A stretch of DNA of 64,000 nt, taken from Leptospira inadai serovar Lyme str. 10. Its GTDB lineage: Bacteria; Spirochaetota; Leptospiria; Leptospirales; Leptospiraceae. Every line of letters begins with the position of its first letter. The first letter of the stretch is position 1. Below, piece by piece: positions 8,858 through 17,513 of the stretch. Location of the stretch: NCBI RefSeq assembly GCF_000243675.2, contig NZ_AHMM02000017.1:186001-250000 (forward strand), in the 5' to 3' direction. The position numbers and the translations under genes are program-made. The notes under the pieces were generated by a model. That model was given only the letters and a program-made list of their open reading frames with translations, did not search any database and was not told the DNA's origin.

Positions 8858-9403
8858 TCATGCTTTTTCCAAAATGTATCTAAGATCCAAAATTAAATTA
8901 GTTATGAAATAATTACCGATCAAACCGATCACTTTTTTCTTGTGTTTTCCAGTGACGAGAATTTCGGAAACACCCGGTAAGGAAAAATAAGGACTGAATG
9001 GAGCCAAAACGAACGTTTCTTTCATTATGCGAAATCGTGCCTTTGTATAGTAAGGCCTTTCTTGACAATAGGTAGAATCTGGATTCAAAAATTGAAATGT
9101 TAGTTCATGAAAGCCGCGTTTATGCGTAGGGTCGGCTGCCGCGCACCAGCTATTATAGTACGGAACGCTAATTGATAATTTACCTTTCGGAGATAATATT
9201 CTCCATAGCTCTTCCATAGAAGGAAGAAATTGGTCAAGATGTTCTAACACGTCATACGCTTTGATTTCATCGACACTTTCATTTTTCCAGGGCCAAGGTC
9301 GAGAATTTAGATCGTGGACGACGGATATTCCCGGCAATTGTGCGATATCATGGTTAACCCACCCTTCGATAATATCTGAACCCGCTCCTAAATTTAATTT
9401 CAT
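8858..9403 (-). CDS. SAM-dependent methyltransferase (class I, small)
   Basis: A 181-residue protein with the SAM-binding motif I as KLNLGAGSDI (residues 2-11), an acidic motif II region (HDIAQLPG, VVHDL) and YDVLEHLDQF near residue 50, typical of class I methyltransferases. It probably methylates a sugar hydroxyl or a hydroxyacyl group of the O-antigen. It is shorter than stand-alone sugar O-methyltransferases and has no added domains. Its start lies 9 bp after the stop of the GT4 gene, so they are co-transcribed. The substrate cannot be named. Confidence 0.75.
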   Translation of the reverse strand: MKLNLGAGSDIIEGWVNHDIAQLPGISVVHDLNSRPWPWKNESVDEIKAYDVLEHLDQFLPSMEELWRILSPKGKLSISVPYYNSWCAAADPTHKRGFHELTFQFLNPDSTYCQERPYYTKARFRIMKETFVLAPFSPYFSLPGVSEILVTGKHKKKVIGLIGNYFITNLILDLRYILEKA

Positions 9404-9411
9404 TCTTTCCT

Positions 9412-10608
9412 CTAGGTCGTTAATAATAAATAAAATCGTTCCGCCATCGTCTTTCCGTTAAACGATTGAATATGTGTCTTCGCGAGAGCCGCACGGTCTC
9501 GAAATTCTTTGCGATTTCGGACAAATTCGGATAGTACGGTTGCGATGGAAGAAGGGGATTCCGGGGGAACTAGGGAAGCAATCGGCGGAGAAGCAAATTC
9601 TTCCACCGCTCCGACTTTTGTCGCAAGTACCGGAGTCCCTACTTGCATCGCTTCCGCAATCGTGTACCCAAAACCTTCGAAGTCTTTAGTCAACATTGCG
9701 AGTAAATCGAATTGACGAATGATTGCGCCAGGTGCTCCGGGAATATATTCGGCAAACTCAACTCGTTCCTCGACTCCTAAATGCTCGCCCAATCGTTTCA
9801 AACGATTTAATTCTCCCTCCTCTCCGCCGCCGACAAATAATAATCGAATCTTTTTTCTCTCTCCATCTTGAATTTCTGATAAAGCAATCAAAAGGTCTTC
9901 ATGTCCTTTATACCTCTCGATTCTCCCCAACATTCCTATAAGTAATTCCTTGGAAGAGATTTTGAACTTTTCCCGAAGATCAACGACCGAACGAGTATGC
10001 GAGTCGACGAAATCGATTCCATTATGAATCACTCGAATAGGATTCAACACCGTATCAAAACCCCTACGCTCGATTAGTGTTCTCCTCGTGGCTAGCGACA
10101 CGCAAACCAGATCGGTAGCGGATCTCTGAACCGTCATATCGATCAAATGTTCGAAAGTATTCAAAAAAACCCGTCTTGCCTGTGATTCATGATGAACGAG
10201 CAGCATTCTTTTAGAAATTCCCAATCGCTTTGCAGAACTAAGCGCCGCTAAAGAATTCCATGCACCCGGGTAATTCCCGTTAACACAAAGAATCGCATCG
10301 AACGTTCCGGCTTTTTTTAAAATACGGATTCCATTCAAAATTTCGAATATAAAGAAAAACGGAAGTACAAAATAAGAGAACAGCCTCCCCAAAAAACCGA
10401 AGAGCCGTTTATTTCTTTTTCTAACGATAAAGGAAATATTTTTGAACGACTCAAGAGATTTTCGAATTCTGTTCAACCCTTCGTTGTCTTCATTATGAAT
10501 GATTACGAACTCATCCTTTGCTGCACCGGGCCAATTTGAGAGTAAAGTGAGAAGATGAGTATCCACGCCTCCCCAGGATTCCTGATGCCACCAAACCGCG
10601 ATCCTCAA
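9412..10608 (-). CDS. Family 4 glycosyltransferase with TTG start
   Basis: A GT4 enzyme of about 398 residues. It opens with RIAVWWHQESWGGVDTH, whose glycine-rich loop is the acceptor-side loop, has a LLIGMLGRIERYKGH strand beginning the donor domain, and a C-terminal EGFGYTIAEAMQVGTPV donor motif with the two conserved glutamates. A longer reading from an ATG at 10707 would overlap the upstream acyltransferase by 95 bp and add 33 residues unlike any GT4. The TTG at 10606-10608 lies 4 nt after that gene's TAA, with a clean GGAG Shine-Dalgarno 7 nt upstream, so I chose it. Confidence 0.85.
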   Translation of the reverse strand: MRIAVWWHQESWGGVDTHLLTLLSNWPGAAKDEFVIIHNEDNEGLNRIRKSLESFKNISFIVRKRNKRLFGFLGRLFSYFVLPFFFIFEILNGIRILKKAGTFDAILCVNGNYPGAWNSLAALSSAKRLGISKRMLLVHHESQARRVFLNTFEHLIDMTVQRSATDLVCVSLATRRTLIERRGFDTVLNPIRVIHNGIDFVDSHTRSVVDLREKFKISSKELLIGMLGRIERYKGHEDLLIALSEIQDGERKKIRLLFVGGGEEGELNRLKRLGEHLGVEERVEFAEYIPGAPGAIIRQFDLLAMLTKDFEGFGYTIAEAMQVGTPVLATKVGAVEEFASPPIASLVPPESPSSIATVLSEFVRNRKEFRDRAALAKTHIQSFNGKTMAERFYLLLTT

Positions 10609-10612
10609 ATCG

Positions 10613-11209
10613 TTACTCCGTCTTAGATGCCTTTGATTTTCTATTTCCGATAACTCGTGCAGGTACTCCGCCGACAATCGAATATTCGTCGACATCCTTG
10701 GTAACAACAGCGTTCGCGCCTACAATCGCTCCTCGATGAATCGTAACGCCGCGTAGCACGGTAACATTCGCACCGATCCAAACATCATCCTCGATAGTTA
10801 TCGAACCTCGGATCTCTCCTTGCTCTAACATAGGAACTTCGAGATCAGTAAAATCATGATCTGCAGTTCGAAAGGATACCCGATCTGCGATCATGACATG
10901 TGAACCGACACTCATGTCGCACGTTAATCCGAAGATTACCCCGCTATTAATACTACTGTGCTCGCCGATTTTTAATTTACCGCGTCCTCTAAAGCTCACG
11001 TTCGGATGAATTGCGACGAAATTTCCGAGCTCTACTGAAAGGGGTTCCCGAAGGTCCGGATCAAACTCGGGGACTCCTAAAAATCTAGTTTTAGCTCCTA
11101 TGCGAATGAAATAGTGAAAGTAACGAAGAGTCACGTAAACTGTGACCAGCAAAGTTAGAATTCGAATTCTATAACCTTCCAGATTTTGAAAAAGGAATTT
11201 AATTTTCAA
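10613..11209 (-). CDS. Left-handed beta-helix O-acyltransferase (maltose acetyltransferase-like)
   Basis: A 198-residue hexapeptide-repeat acyltransferase. Repeats of the [LIV]-G-x4 type run from about residue 60 to 180. ADHDF carries the catalytic histidine, and the final coils [17 protein letters not shown] and [10 protein letters not shown] are typical of the CatB/LacA group. The N-terminal 35 residues are hydrophobic, suggesting membrane association. It lies between the ACP gene and a GT4 gene. Given the ACP/FkbH/MaoC-SDR genes upstream, its donor may be an acyl-ACP rather than acetyl-CoA; that is an inference from position only. Confidence 0.85.
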   Translation of the reverse strand: MKIKFLFQNLEGYRIRILTLLVTVYVTLRYFHYFIRIGAKTRFLGVPEFDPDLREPLSVELGNFVAIHPNVSFRGRGKLKIGEHSSINSGVIFGLTCDMSVGSHVMIADRVSFRTADHDFTDLEVPMLEQGEIRGSITIEDDVWIGANVTVLRGVTIHRGAIVGANAVVTKDVDEYSIVGGVPARVIGNRKSKASKTE

Positions 11210-11302
11210 AGTATTACGACTTATATAGAAGAAACAAGTATGAGAGATCGGCGATAACTTATAGAATCGCCGATGGAAATTCTGGATAGTAAATTTATAG
11301 AA

Positions 11303-11530
11303 TCAACTCACCCGTGCATCAAGAGCATGAAGGATTAATTTGAAACTGATAAGATTCGGAATCTCATCATCGTCAAATCGGATTCCGAACTCTTCTTCTA
11401 GAGCCAGTACTAGGCTCATATGTCGGAGAGAATCCCAACCTTTGAATTTACCGATCGCGATTTCGTCCGTAATCTGATCCTTTTCGACCGCGAATACATT
11501 CGACATTACTTCAATCAATCTATCTCGCAT
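11303..11530 (-). CDS. Acyl carrier protein
   Basis: A 75-residue discrete carrier protein. The 4'-phosphopantetheine attachment serine lies in the GWDSLRHMSL motif near residue 35, and the acidic helix II (LALEEEFGIRFDDDEIP) is that of an ACP/PCP. Start: ATG at 11528-11530 with an AGAGG Shine-Dalgarno, overlapping the upstream FkbH-like gene by 11 bp. It is not beside fab genes. Its partners here are the FkbH-like protein, the MaoC-SDR fusion and two acyltransferases, so it likely carries a short hydroxyacyl group destined for a sugar. Confidence 0.93.
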   Translation of the reverse strand: MRDRLIEVMSNVFAVEKDQITDEIAIGKFKGWDSLRHMSLVLALEEEFGIRFDDDEIPNLISFKLILHALDARVS

Positions 11531-13220
11531 TAATTACCTCTATATAATCCAGATCCTGCCTGGGAAGGTTTTCAACATGGATAAAGTACTCTTTTTTTTC
11601 AGCGGTTTTAGAACTACAAACAAATTGAAATTCCTCGTAAAAATCCTCGGTTTGCGAATTTTTTTCAGTGGGAACGAATTCCGCTCCTATCCTTTCAATC
11701 CCAAGAATCTTTAATCTATTCATAGCCGTTTCGATGATCTTTTTTTCCAAATTACGTCCAAGTATACGACAGCTCAGAAGAAAAGAATCAATAAAGGCTT
11801 CCCTTCCGTTTAGCTCTGCGAATAACGCTCCCGTCACACCGTAATCGCCATAACGATCGGTAACTTGAAAGCTAAATACCTTCCAATCCGAACTTTCGAT
11901 CATCCTCTGAACTTCAGATTCAGTGTACCTCTTAGTAGTAAGATTAAATTGATTCGTCTTTTGAGTAAGCTGAGCTATCCGGGAAATTTGACTCGATTGG
12001 TCTTCGTAAAACGTGATCTTTAGGTTTAAAGATTTCAAATAATCCGTTATATTATCGAAACTTACTTTACTCGTTTTCCTCAACGATTCCGTACGATATT
12101 GAGCGGTTTTTTCAAGATCTTCCTTACTCACCACTTTTTTGTAAAATATGGAATCTAGAGTCATCATCGTCTGAACATAATCGGTATAATTCTTCTGAAC
12201 CTGAATACAATGTATTTCAGGGAGATTTTCCCGAATTAAATTTACTTCAAAATCGCTATCGTCAACGAATACAAAACTGCTTAAACCAAGATTAAGTTCT
12301 CCCGCAAGTTCCTTAATATTCGTCGCTTTATCCTGCCAATTCACCTTCCAAGACACTATATGTTCCGGTTTTAGCAGCATATCAGAATTTGAATGGAATA
12401 CCTTTTCAACATCTTCGAGGTTATTCTTGCTGACGATGGCAATAAGCACTCCCTTCTTATTCTGTCTTACAATCAAGGATTGTACCTCGCGAAATACTTT
12501 AATTCCTTCGATCCCGTCTTCGCCAACGACCCCTTTCCAAAGAGTGTTATCGCAATCAAGGACCAAAACTTTCTTAACTCTTCCCAATGTGGTCAGAATA
12601 GCCGGCAAAATTAATTCCGAGTAAGCGTGAAAATATTCGTTTTTAAACGGTGCTTTAGAAGAAATAAAAAACCTGAGATCAAACGCCTCTTGTAGTCCGA
12701 CTCTCGCATAAATTTTGTCTTGAGCAACGAGTTGAAAGGAAGGAGGCGCATTTTCACGAACAAAAATATTCAATTCGTCGATGGTCGCATCCGAAAAGAT
12801 CGGAGCTATGGTATGAGAACTATAAGGCAATATCGAAAATAAATTAAAAAAAACTAATTTACTATTCCGCAACTCGGAAAAGAGAAATAGTAATTCTCCT
12901 TTTATCTTATCCCGAAGTTCCTCAGCTGACAAAAGGCTACTTGGATCATTAAACGCATATTGATCCAAAATATTCCCCATTTCATAAAATAGGAATATGC
13001 AATCCGCGTCTTTATACTTTGCGGCGTCTTGAAGAAGATTATCGTACTCACCTGTTTTTACTACTGCATTAACCCGACTATTTCTTAAATGATATTCGCT
13101 TATATCCTTAAACTGACCCATGATTACGTTTGAGATAACGACCGCATCGTAAATCGGTTCAGAAAGATTAAAGTTCTCCTGATTAGCTTTTAAAAGTTCG
13201 GAATATTTTGGATATTTCAC
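11520..13220 (-). CDS. FkbH-like HAD-IIIC family protein (acyl/glyceryl-ACP loading)
   Basis: A 566-residue protein. The N-terminal 190 residues form a weakly conserved region. A HAD-IIIC domain follows, with nucleophile motif LVLDCDNTLWKGVVGEDG near residue 215, IVSKNN (motif II) and VFVDDSDFE (motif IV). The C-terminal 150 residues are GNAT-like (RIAQLTQKTNQFNLTTKR, VTDRYGDYGVTG, LLSCRILGR). Characterised FkbH-type enzymes dephosphorylate 1,3-bisphosphoglycerate and load a glyceryl unit onto a carrier protein. The ACP gene directly follows and overlaps. This makes glyceryl-ACP the leading guess for the product, but the family is broader than that. Confidence 0.88.
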   Translation of the reverse strand: MKYPKYSELLKANQENFNLSEPIYDAVVISNVIMGQFKDISEYHLRNSRVNAVVKTGEYDNLLQDAAKYKDADCIFLFYEMGNILDQYAFNDPSSLLSAEELRDKIKGELLFLFSELRNSKLVFFNLFSILPYSSHTIAPIFSDATIDELNIFVRENAPPSFQLVAQDKIYARVGLQEAFDLRFFISSKAPFKNEYFHAYSELILPAILTTLGRVKKVLVLDCDNTLWKGVVGEDGIEGIKVFREVQSLIVRQNKKGVLIAIVSKNNLEDVEKVFHSNSDMLLKPEHIVSWKVNWQDKATNIKELAGELNLGLSSFVFVDDSDFEVNLIRENLPEIHCIQVQKNYTDYVQTMMTLDSIFYKKVVSKEDLEKTAQYRTESLRKTSKVSFDNITDYLKSLNLKITFYEDQSSQISRIAQLTQKTNQFNLTTKRYTESEVQRMIESSDWKVFSFQVTDRYGDYGVTGALFAELNGREAFIDSFLLSCRILGRNLEKKIIETAMNRLKILGIERIGAEFVPTEKNSQTEDFYEEFQFVCSSKTAEKKEYFIHVENLPRQDLDYIEVINAR

Positions 13221-13238
13221 GAATGAATTCCTCAGTCT

Positions 13239-14438
13239 TTAAATCGCGAATTGTCCGCCGGTAACTCGCAAGATTTCTCCGGTAATGTAGTCGGCCTTTT
13301 TCGACGCAAGAAATGCAATCGAATTCGCCACGTCCTCCGGTTTCGCTAATCTACCACGCAGAGATTTCGCCTCTATCATTAATCGCGCTTTGGATGGTAT
13401 CTCTGAAATCAAATCCGTCTCCGTCATGGATGGCGACACGGCGTTTACCCGAATTCCCTTGCTCGCCAGTTCGAGAGCTAAGCCTTTCACAAGCGCGTTC
13501 ATACCCGCCTTCGAAGTAGAGTAGCCCAACCAACCATTCACCGGTTGATCTCCCGCCATTGACGATACCAGAATGATATTGGGGGAATTTTTCCTTTCGA
13601 AGAAATCCGCGAACTCCTTCACTATCCAGTATGGGATCAAGATATTCGCCGTTAAATGATTCATAAAATCTTGATCGAATGATTGCTCAAAAGGAACCGT
13701 TACAAGTTTACTCGAAACTGAATAAATTAAAACGTCTATCGAATCAAAATACCGAATGATTGCTTCTTTGAATTCCCGCACCGATTTCGAGTCCGTGAAC
13801 GTGGACTTTATAGGATAAAAATTTTGACCTGGAAATTTTTGCCGAAGAGAGGTTTCTAATTCGCGAGCAGCCTCGTATTTGCTTGAATAATGAATCACTA
13901 AATCATAACCTGATTCCGCCAGAGCGCTCGCAGTCGCCAAGCCGATTCCGCCGGTCGCCCCTATAATTACGGCTCTCCGATTCTTAATTTGATTCGAAGT
14001 TTCATCTTCCTTTAGGACAGAATAGATCGGTCCGATAATTTTAACTTTCGAAATTCCTTTCGTTACAATCTGACCATGTTGATTTAATATTTTTATATCG
14101 AGAGTAATGAACTTTTCCCGACTTTCCTTACCGATAATCTCTGCGTTAACCGAAATTTCGTCCCCCACTCGAACCGGTAGTAGGAAATCCAACGTTTGAG
14201 AAAACCAGAGCGCCCCGTCCCCCGGCAATTTAGTTCCTATCAAAGTGGAAATAAACGATGCGCCTAACCATCCGTGTACGACCGGGCTTTTAAAGGAAGT
14301 GTCCGCTGCAAATTTTGGATCGACATGCAATTTATTGTCGTCACCGGTCAAACCCACAAATCGATCCAGATCGCTTTGAGTAATTTGATGCGAGAGAGAT
14401 GCCTTTTCTCCTACTTGGAAGTCTTCGAACTTTCTCAC
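13239..14438 (-). CDS. Fusion: MaoC-like hydratase/dehydratase plus SDR (3-oxoacyl-ACP reductase-like)
   Basis: Residues 1 to about 135 are a MaoC/PhaJ hot-dog domain: FVGLTGDDNKLHVDP holds the conserved D-x4-H hydratase pair, followed by SPVVHGWLGAS. Residues about 150-399 are a FabG-like SDR: IGATGGIGLA NADP motif, VSSMAGD, catalytic YSTSKAGMNALVK (Tyr and Lys four apart) and NAVSPSMTETDL. It overlaps the upstream LbH acyltransferase gene by 4 bp (ATGA). Together the domains would reduce a 3-keto acyl-carrier thioester and dehydrate or hydrate a 3-hydroxyacyl thioester. This suggests chain editing of the ACP-bound acyl group; the order of steps is unknown. Confidence 0.87.
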   Translation of the reverse strand: MRKFEDFQVGEKASLSHQITQSDLDRFVGLTGDDNKLHVDPKFAADTSFKSPVVHGWLGASFISTLIGTKLPGDGALWFSQTLDFLLPVRVGDEISVNAEIIGKESREKFITLDIKILNQHGQIVTKGISKVKIIGPIYSVLKEDETSNQIKNRRAVIIGATGGIGLATASALAESGYDLVIHYSSKYEAARELETSLRQKFPGQNFYPIKSTFTDSKSVREFKEAIIRYFDSIDVLIYSVSSKLVTVPFEQSFDQDFMNHLTANILIPYWIVKEFADFFERKNSPNIILVSSMAGDQPVNGWLGYSTSKAGMNALVKGLALELASKGIRVNAVSPSMTETDLISEIPSKARLMIEAKSLRGRLAKPEDVANSIAFLASKKADYITGEILRVTGGQFAI

Positions 14439-15019
14439 TTGGATTCCTCCTTTGTAATGTCTGTTTCGAACTCCCGTTTTGATACCATTCGCGCAGGATT
14501 TCCGACATATACGCCGTAAGGCTTTGTATCGCCCTGAAGTACTGCATTCGGAGCGACGACCACTCCTTCCTCGATTATGCTTCCGCCTAAGATAACTGCC
14601 CCGGCGCCGATATGGCTAAACTTCTTGATATGGATGGGTGATAGGATATCCTGTTCGAAGTTTTTTCCCTCGTGCGAGATAGTGATGATCATTACTGACG
14701 GAGCAATCCGAACCCCTTCCTCGATAATAACGGAAGCATTCGAACTGATATAAACATCCCTGTTAATTTGAACCTTATCGTCGATCTTCAATCCATTAGG
14801 CGACTCTACCCAAACGTTTTTACGGATGACGCAGGAGCCAAAAATAGGAATATTCACTCCCGTTAGCCGCCATAGCAGAGGACGAAAAATCGAGAAGATA
14901 AGAAAGTCGGGAAGAATATTCGCAAAACCGAAAATAAAAACGCTTCTCAGTCGAAAAAATAAATCTACCCAAATAGCATGAAGAAACAATCGAAAGAACG
15001 AATATAACCTAAGAAGCAT
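14435..15019 (-). CDS. Left-handed beta-helix acyltransferase with membrane-associated N-terminus
   Basis: A 194-residue hexapeptide acyltransferase. The first 60 residues are strongly hydrophobic and aromatic, then coils begin at IFGSCVIRKNVWVESP. ISHEGKNFEQ holds the presumed catalytic histidine, and the last coil GVYVGNPARMV is the standard cap. It is the first gene of the acyl-carrier module and is coupled by a 4-bp overlap to the MaoC-SDR fusion. It likely transfers an acyl group to an O-antigen sugar on the inner face of the membrane; the donor (CoA or ACP) is not evident. Confidence 0.82.
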   Translation of the reverse strand: MLLRLYSFFRLFLHAIWVDLFFRLRSVFIFGFANILPDFLIFSIFRPLLWRLTGVNIPIFGSCVIRKNVWVESPNGLKIDDKVQINRDVYISSNASVIIEEGVRIAPSVMIITISHEGKNFEQDILSPIHIKKFSHIGAGAVILGGSIIEEGVVVAPNAVLQGDTKPYGVYVGNPARMVSKREFETDITKEESK

Positions 15020-15042
15020 ACTGATGCGAACGTTTAAAAGTA

Positions 15043-16728
15043 TTAAACTTTTCCCTTAATTATCGTATCGAGATTGATCCAGAACCTTTCGGCAACCTTT
15101 CCATCAATCTTAAAAAAGAAATCTTGGATCGTTTGATCGATCGTTCGATCTGCAAGAAAAGATTTCGGCTTCTGTCGATAGTGCCTTAACAAATCTAATA
15201 GCTCCGACTGGGTTTCAATCCAAGGAATACCGGGTTCTTGTTCAACTGCGGGCGGTATATCGGGATCGAGAACTCGAATCGCCGGGACTCCTAGATAAAC
15301 GGACTCCAGAGCTATACCGGAAAAGCCGGTTAAGACCGCCGTCGAAGTCGGAATTAAATCCTTTGTGGACATCGACGGAATTCTATCCAATGAAATTCTG
15401 ATATCGTTTTCATCGATAATTTTCTTTATATGACTTTCAGGAACAATCGGATGCTTCGACAAGACTAGGCGCCAACCGTCTATCGAATCGAGTCCTGAAA
15501 ATAATCTCAAGATCATTTCCTCATCCCCGATCGAAGGAGCCAAGACCAGAACGTTGGTTCCCCGAATCGGTTTCTTTTTCGATTTCCGAATCTCTCGTTT
15601 TAATGCATAAAGACTATCGTATTTAAGACATCCTATTTTTACGATTCTTTCCTTGGGATAATATTCTCTTAATATATCTTCGAATTGTTTACCATGAATA
15701 AAATAATAATCAGGCATCGGAGATAGGAAGTCGTCACTATTGTCCGGTAATTTATTAAATTCCGAATATCTATGATACAAACCTAATTTATTACGATAAG
15801 CCGTAGCGTGCTGAATTGTCACCCAAATCGGTTTTGAAATATGATTTTGAACCTTATAATTAACAGCTCGAATCGGAGATAGAGTCTCCCCATAGTTAAC
15901 GATGACCGGAGATTTTTCCTGTTCGTCCAGCCATCGTTGGAACATTGCCGCGTACAAAAGGCTCCAGGGAATAATGCCTAAAAAACTATTCTGGAGCTCG
16001 GAGAAAACTATGTCCGAAAACTCCACGGCACCGACGGTGATTTTCCGATTCGATTTCCTTCCCCAAAATATCAGGAATTTTATATAATTTTTGATTATAG
16101 AAATATAAATTTCCACAATATCGGAATAACGCAAATAACTGTCCAAAAAGACTAGATCCCTCTCAAACCGCGCATGGTAACTCGATATCTTCCTCCGCCA
16201 TGAACGATGCCTAAGAATATCCGCTTTATTAAAATTCAGACGAACCAAAAAGCCGCTAGTGTAATCGAACTTTTCGTCGAGAAGATAGGACCCTTCATAC
16301 ATTCGATCGAAGAGAAGCCCTTTCGATTCTATAATGTTATACTCTAAACCATGAAACCAAATTCGTTTTTCGCTTATTGCTTTCTTTGGGGGAAGTGATC
16401 TCACTAAGAGCCAAAAAACAGAGTGTTTAAGAAAATCGAGCAGAAGGCGAAACAATACAAAAAAGGAATTTTTGGGTCGAAATCTTTTTGCCCTTTCCCC
16501 TTTCAAGCGACGGTGCAGCTCGATGTACCAGGCATTATTCGTAAAGGCATCCTTTTGAACCAAATTGGTGACCCACCAGATCGGGAAACCATCCCATAGC
16601 AGATACTTTTTGAAGCCGGATACAGTCGGCCATTCTGCCACCCAATCAGTAAAGAGTTCCCTCGTCTGTTCCCAACGCCATTCTTTAGAGGAATCGAATT
16701 TTTCTTTTCCGCCTTTCGATCTTTGCAT
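15043..16728 (-). CDS. Large surface-carbohydrate transferase, GT-B-like
   Basis: A 561-residue protein resembling uncharacterised surface-carbohydrate biosynthesis proteins of Leptospira (TIGR04326/LIC12162-like from memory). The N-terminal 200 residues are aromatic and basic, with a hydrophobic segment FFVLFRLLLDFLKHSV. The C-terminal half has QHATAYRNKLG, VLVLAPSIGDEE, LSKHPIV and SFSGIALESVYLGVPAI-like segments as in KpsS/poly-glycerophosphate-type GT-B enzymes (here TGFSGIALE). It follows the KdsB-like CMP-sugar synthetase by 38 bp, so a CMP-sugar transferase role is a fair inference, without direct proof. Confidence 0.6.
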   Translation of the reverse strand: MQRSKGGKEKFDSSKEWRWEQTRELFTDWVAEWPTVSGFKKYLLWDGFPIWWVTNLVQKDAFTNNAWYIELHRRLKGERAKRFRPKNSFFVLFRLLLDFLKHSVFWLLVRSLPPKKAISEKRIWFHGLEYNIIESKGLLFDRMYEGSYLLDEKFDYTSGFLVRLNFNKADILRHRSWRRKISSYHARFERDLVFLDSYLRYSDIVEIYISIIKNYIKFLIFWGRKSNRKITVGAVEFSDIVFSELQNSFLGIIPWSLLYAAMFQRWLDEQEKSPVIVNYGETLSPIRAVNYKVQNHISKPIWVTIQHATAYRNKLGLYHRYSEFNKLPDNSDDFLSPMPDYYFIHGKQFEDILREYYPKERIVKIGCLKYDSLYALKREIRKSKKKPIRGTNVLVLAPSIGDEEMILRLFSGLDSIDGWRLVLSKHPIVPESHIKKIIDENDIRISLDRIPSMSTKDLIPTSTAVLTGFSGIALESVYLGVPAIRVLDPDIPPAVEQEPGIPWIETQSELLDLLRHYRQKPKSFLADRTIDQTIQDFFFKIDGKVAERFWINLDTIIKGKV

Positions 16729-16766
16729 AGAATTATCGAAGTTTCCGTCGCATCTCGTACATTAAG

Positions 16767-17513
16767 TTATACTAAAGCTTCCATCAATTTTTCTACGCGC
16801 TTTAAATCTTCAGGAGTATCCACAGCACTGGTCTTATATTTAGTCGGTGCCATTTTTACTTTCAACCCGTGTTCCAATATTCTCATCATATCCACGGATT
16901 CTATAATTTCCAGCGGAGTCGGTTCAAGCTTCGTATATTCGATCAAAAAGTCCCTTCTAAACGGAATAATACAAACTTGCTTGAACATAGGAACTTGGTC
17001 CACTTTAGAACGAGTAGGAATAGGTTCCCTGGAAAAATAAATCGCATTATTGTTCAGATCGCAGACTACTTTAATGCAATTTCTATCTTCGAATTCTTCG
17101 ACAGATTCAATTTTGGAAATCAGATTCACTACGGATATATCGTTATTTTCGAGCAAAGGTTCAACCGACTCTCGAAGCATTTCCGGATGCGTCATGGGTT
17201 CGTCTCCCTGCACCATAACGACTATGTCGAATCGGATTCCTTTTTCCTTCTCAAGAATTTCCAAAGCTTCCGCACATCGATCGGAAGCTCTCTCGTGATG
17301 GCTTCCGGTCATAACAGCTTTACCGCCGATACTCCGTATATATTCCGCGATTTCCGTGTCACAAGTTGCCACAGCGGTAAGCGACAAGATTGAACTTTGA
17401 GAAACTCGCTCATAAACGTGCCCGATCATGGGCTTCCCTAAAATTTTCGCCATCGGCTTGCCGGGAAAGCGACTGCTCCCCATCCTCGCCGGTATCAATG
17501 CAAGTATCTTCAT
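16767..17513 (-). CDS. KdsB-like CMP-ulosonate cytidylyltransferase
   Basis: A 248-residue enzyme of the CMP-KDO synthetase type. The CTP-binding loop is LIPARMGSSRFPGKPMA (residues 5-21), VQGDEP is the metal-binding motif, and the end is TSAVDTPEDLKRVE, as in KdsB. It transfers CMP to a 2-keto-3-deoxy sugar acid. The start ATG at 17511-17513 overlaps the aldolase stop by 4 bp. Because an HpaI-type aldolase and a HAD phosphatase are encoded immediately upstream, I infer a dedicated ulosonic acid other than housekeeping KDO; a second KdsB gene elsewhere would support this. Confidence 0.85.
   Translation of the reverse strand: MKILALIPARMGSSRFPGKPMAKILGKPMIGHVYERVSQSSILSLTAVATCDTEIAEYIRSIGGKAVMTGSHHERASDRCAEALEILEKEKGIRFDIVVMVQGDEPMTHPEMLRESVEPLLENNDISVVNLISKIESVEEFEDRNCIKVVCDLNNNAIYFSREPIPTRSKVDQVPMFKQVCIIPFRRDFLIEYTKLEPTPLEIIESVDMMRILEHGLKVKMAPTKYKTSAVDTPEDLKRVEKLMEALV

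Noticed and set aside
9412..10707. GT4 gene read from the ATG at 10707
   Set aside because: It would overlap the upstream gene by 95 bp; the TTG at 10608 has a better Shine-Dalgarno and a family-like N-terminus.
16869..17393. 174-codon open frame on the plus strand
   Set aside because: It is antisense to the KdsB-like gene, which has full family motifs.
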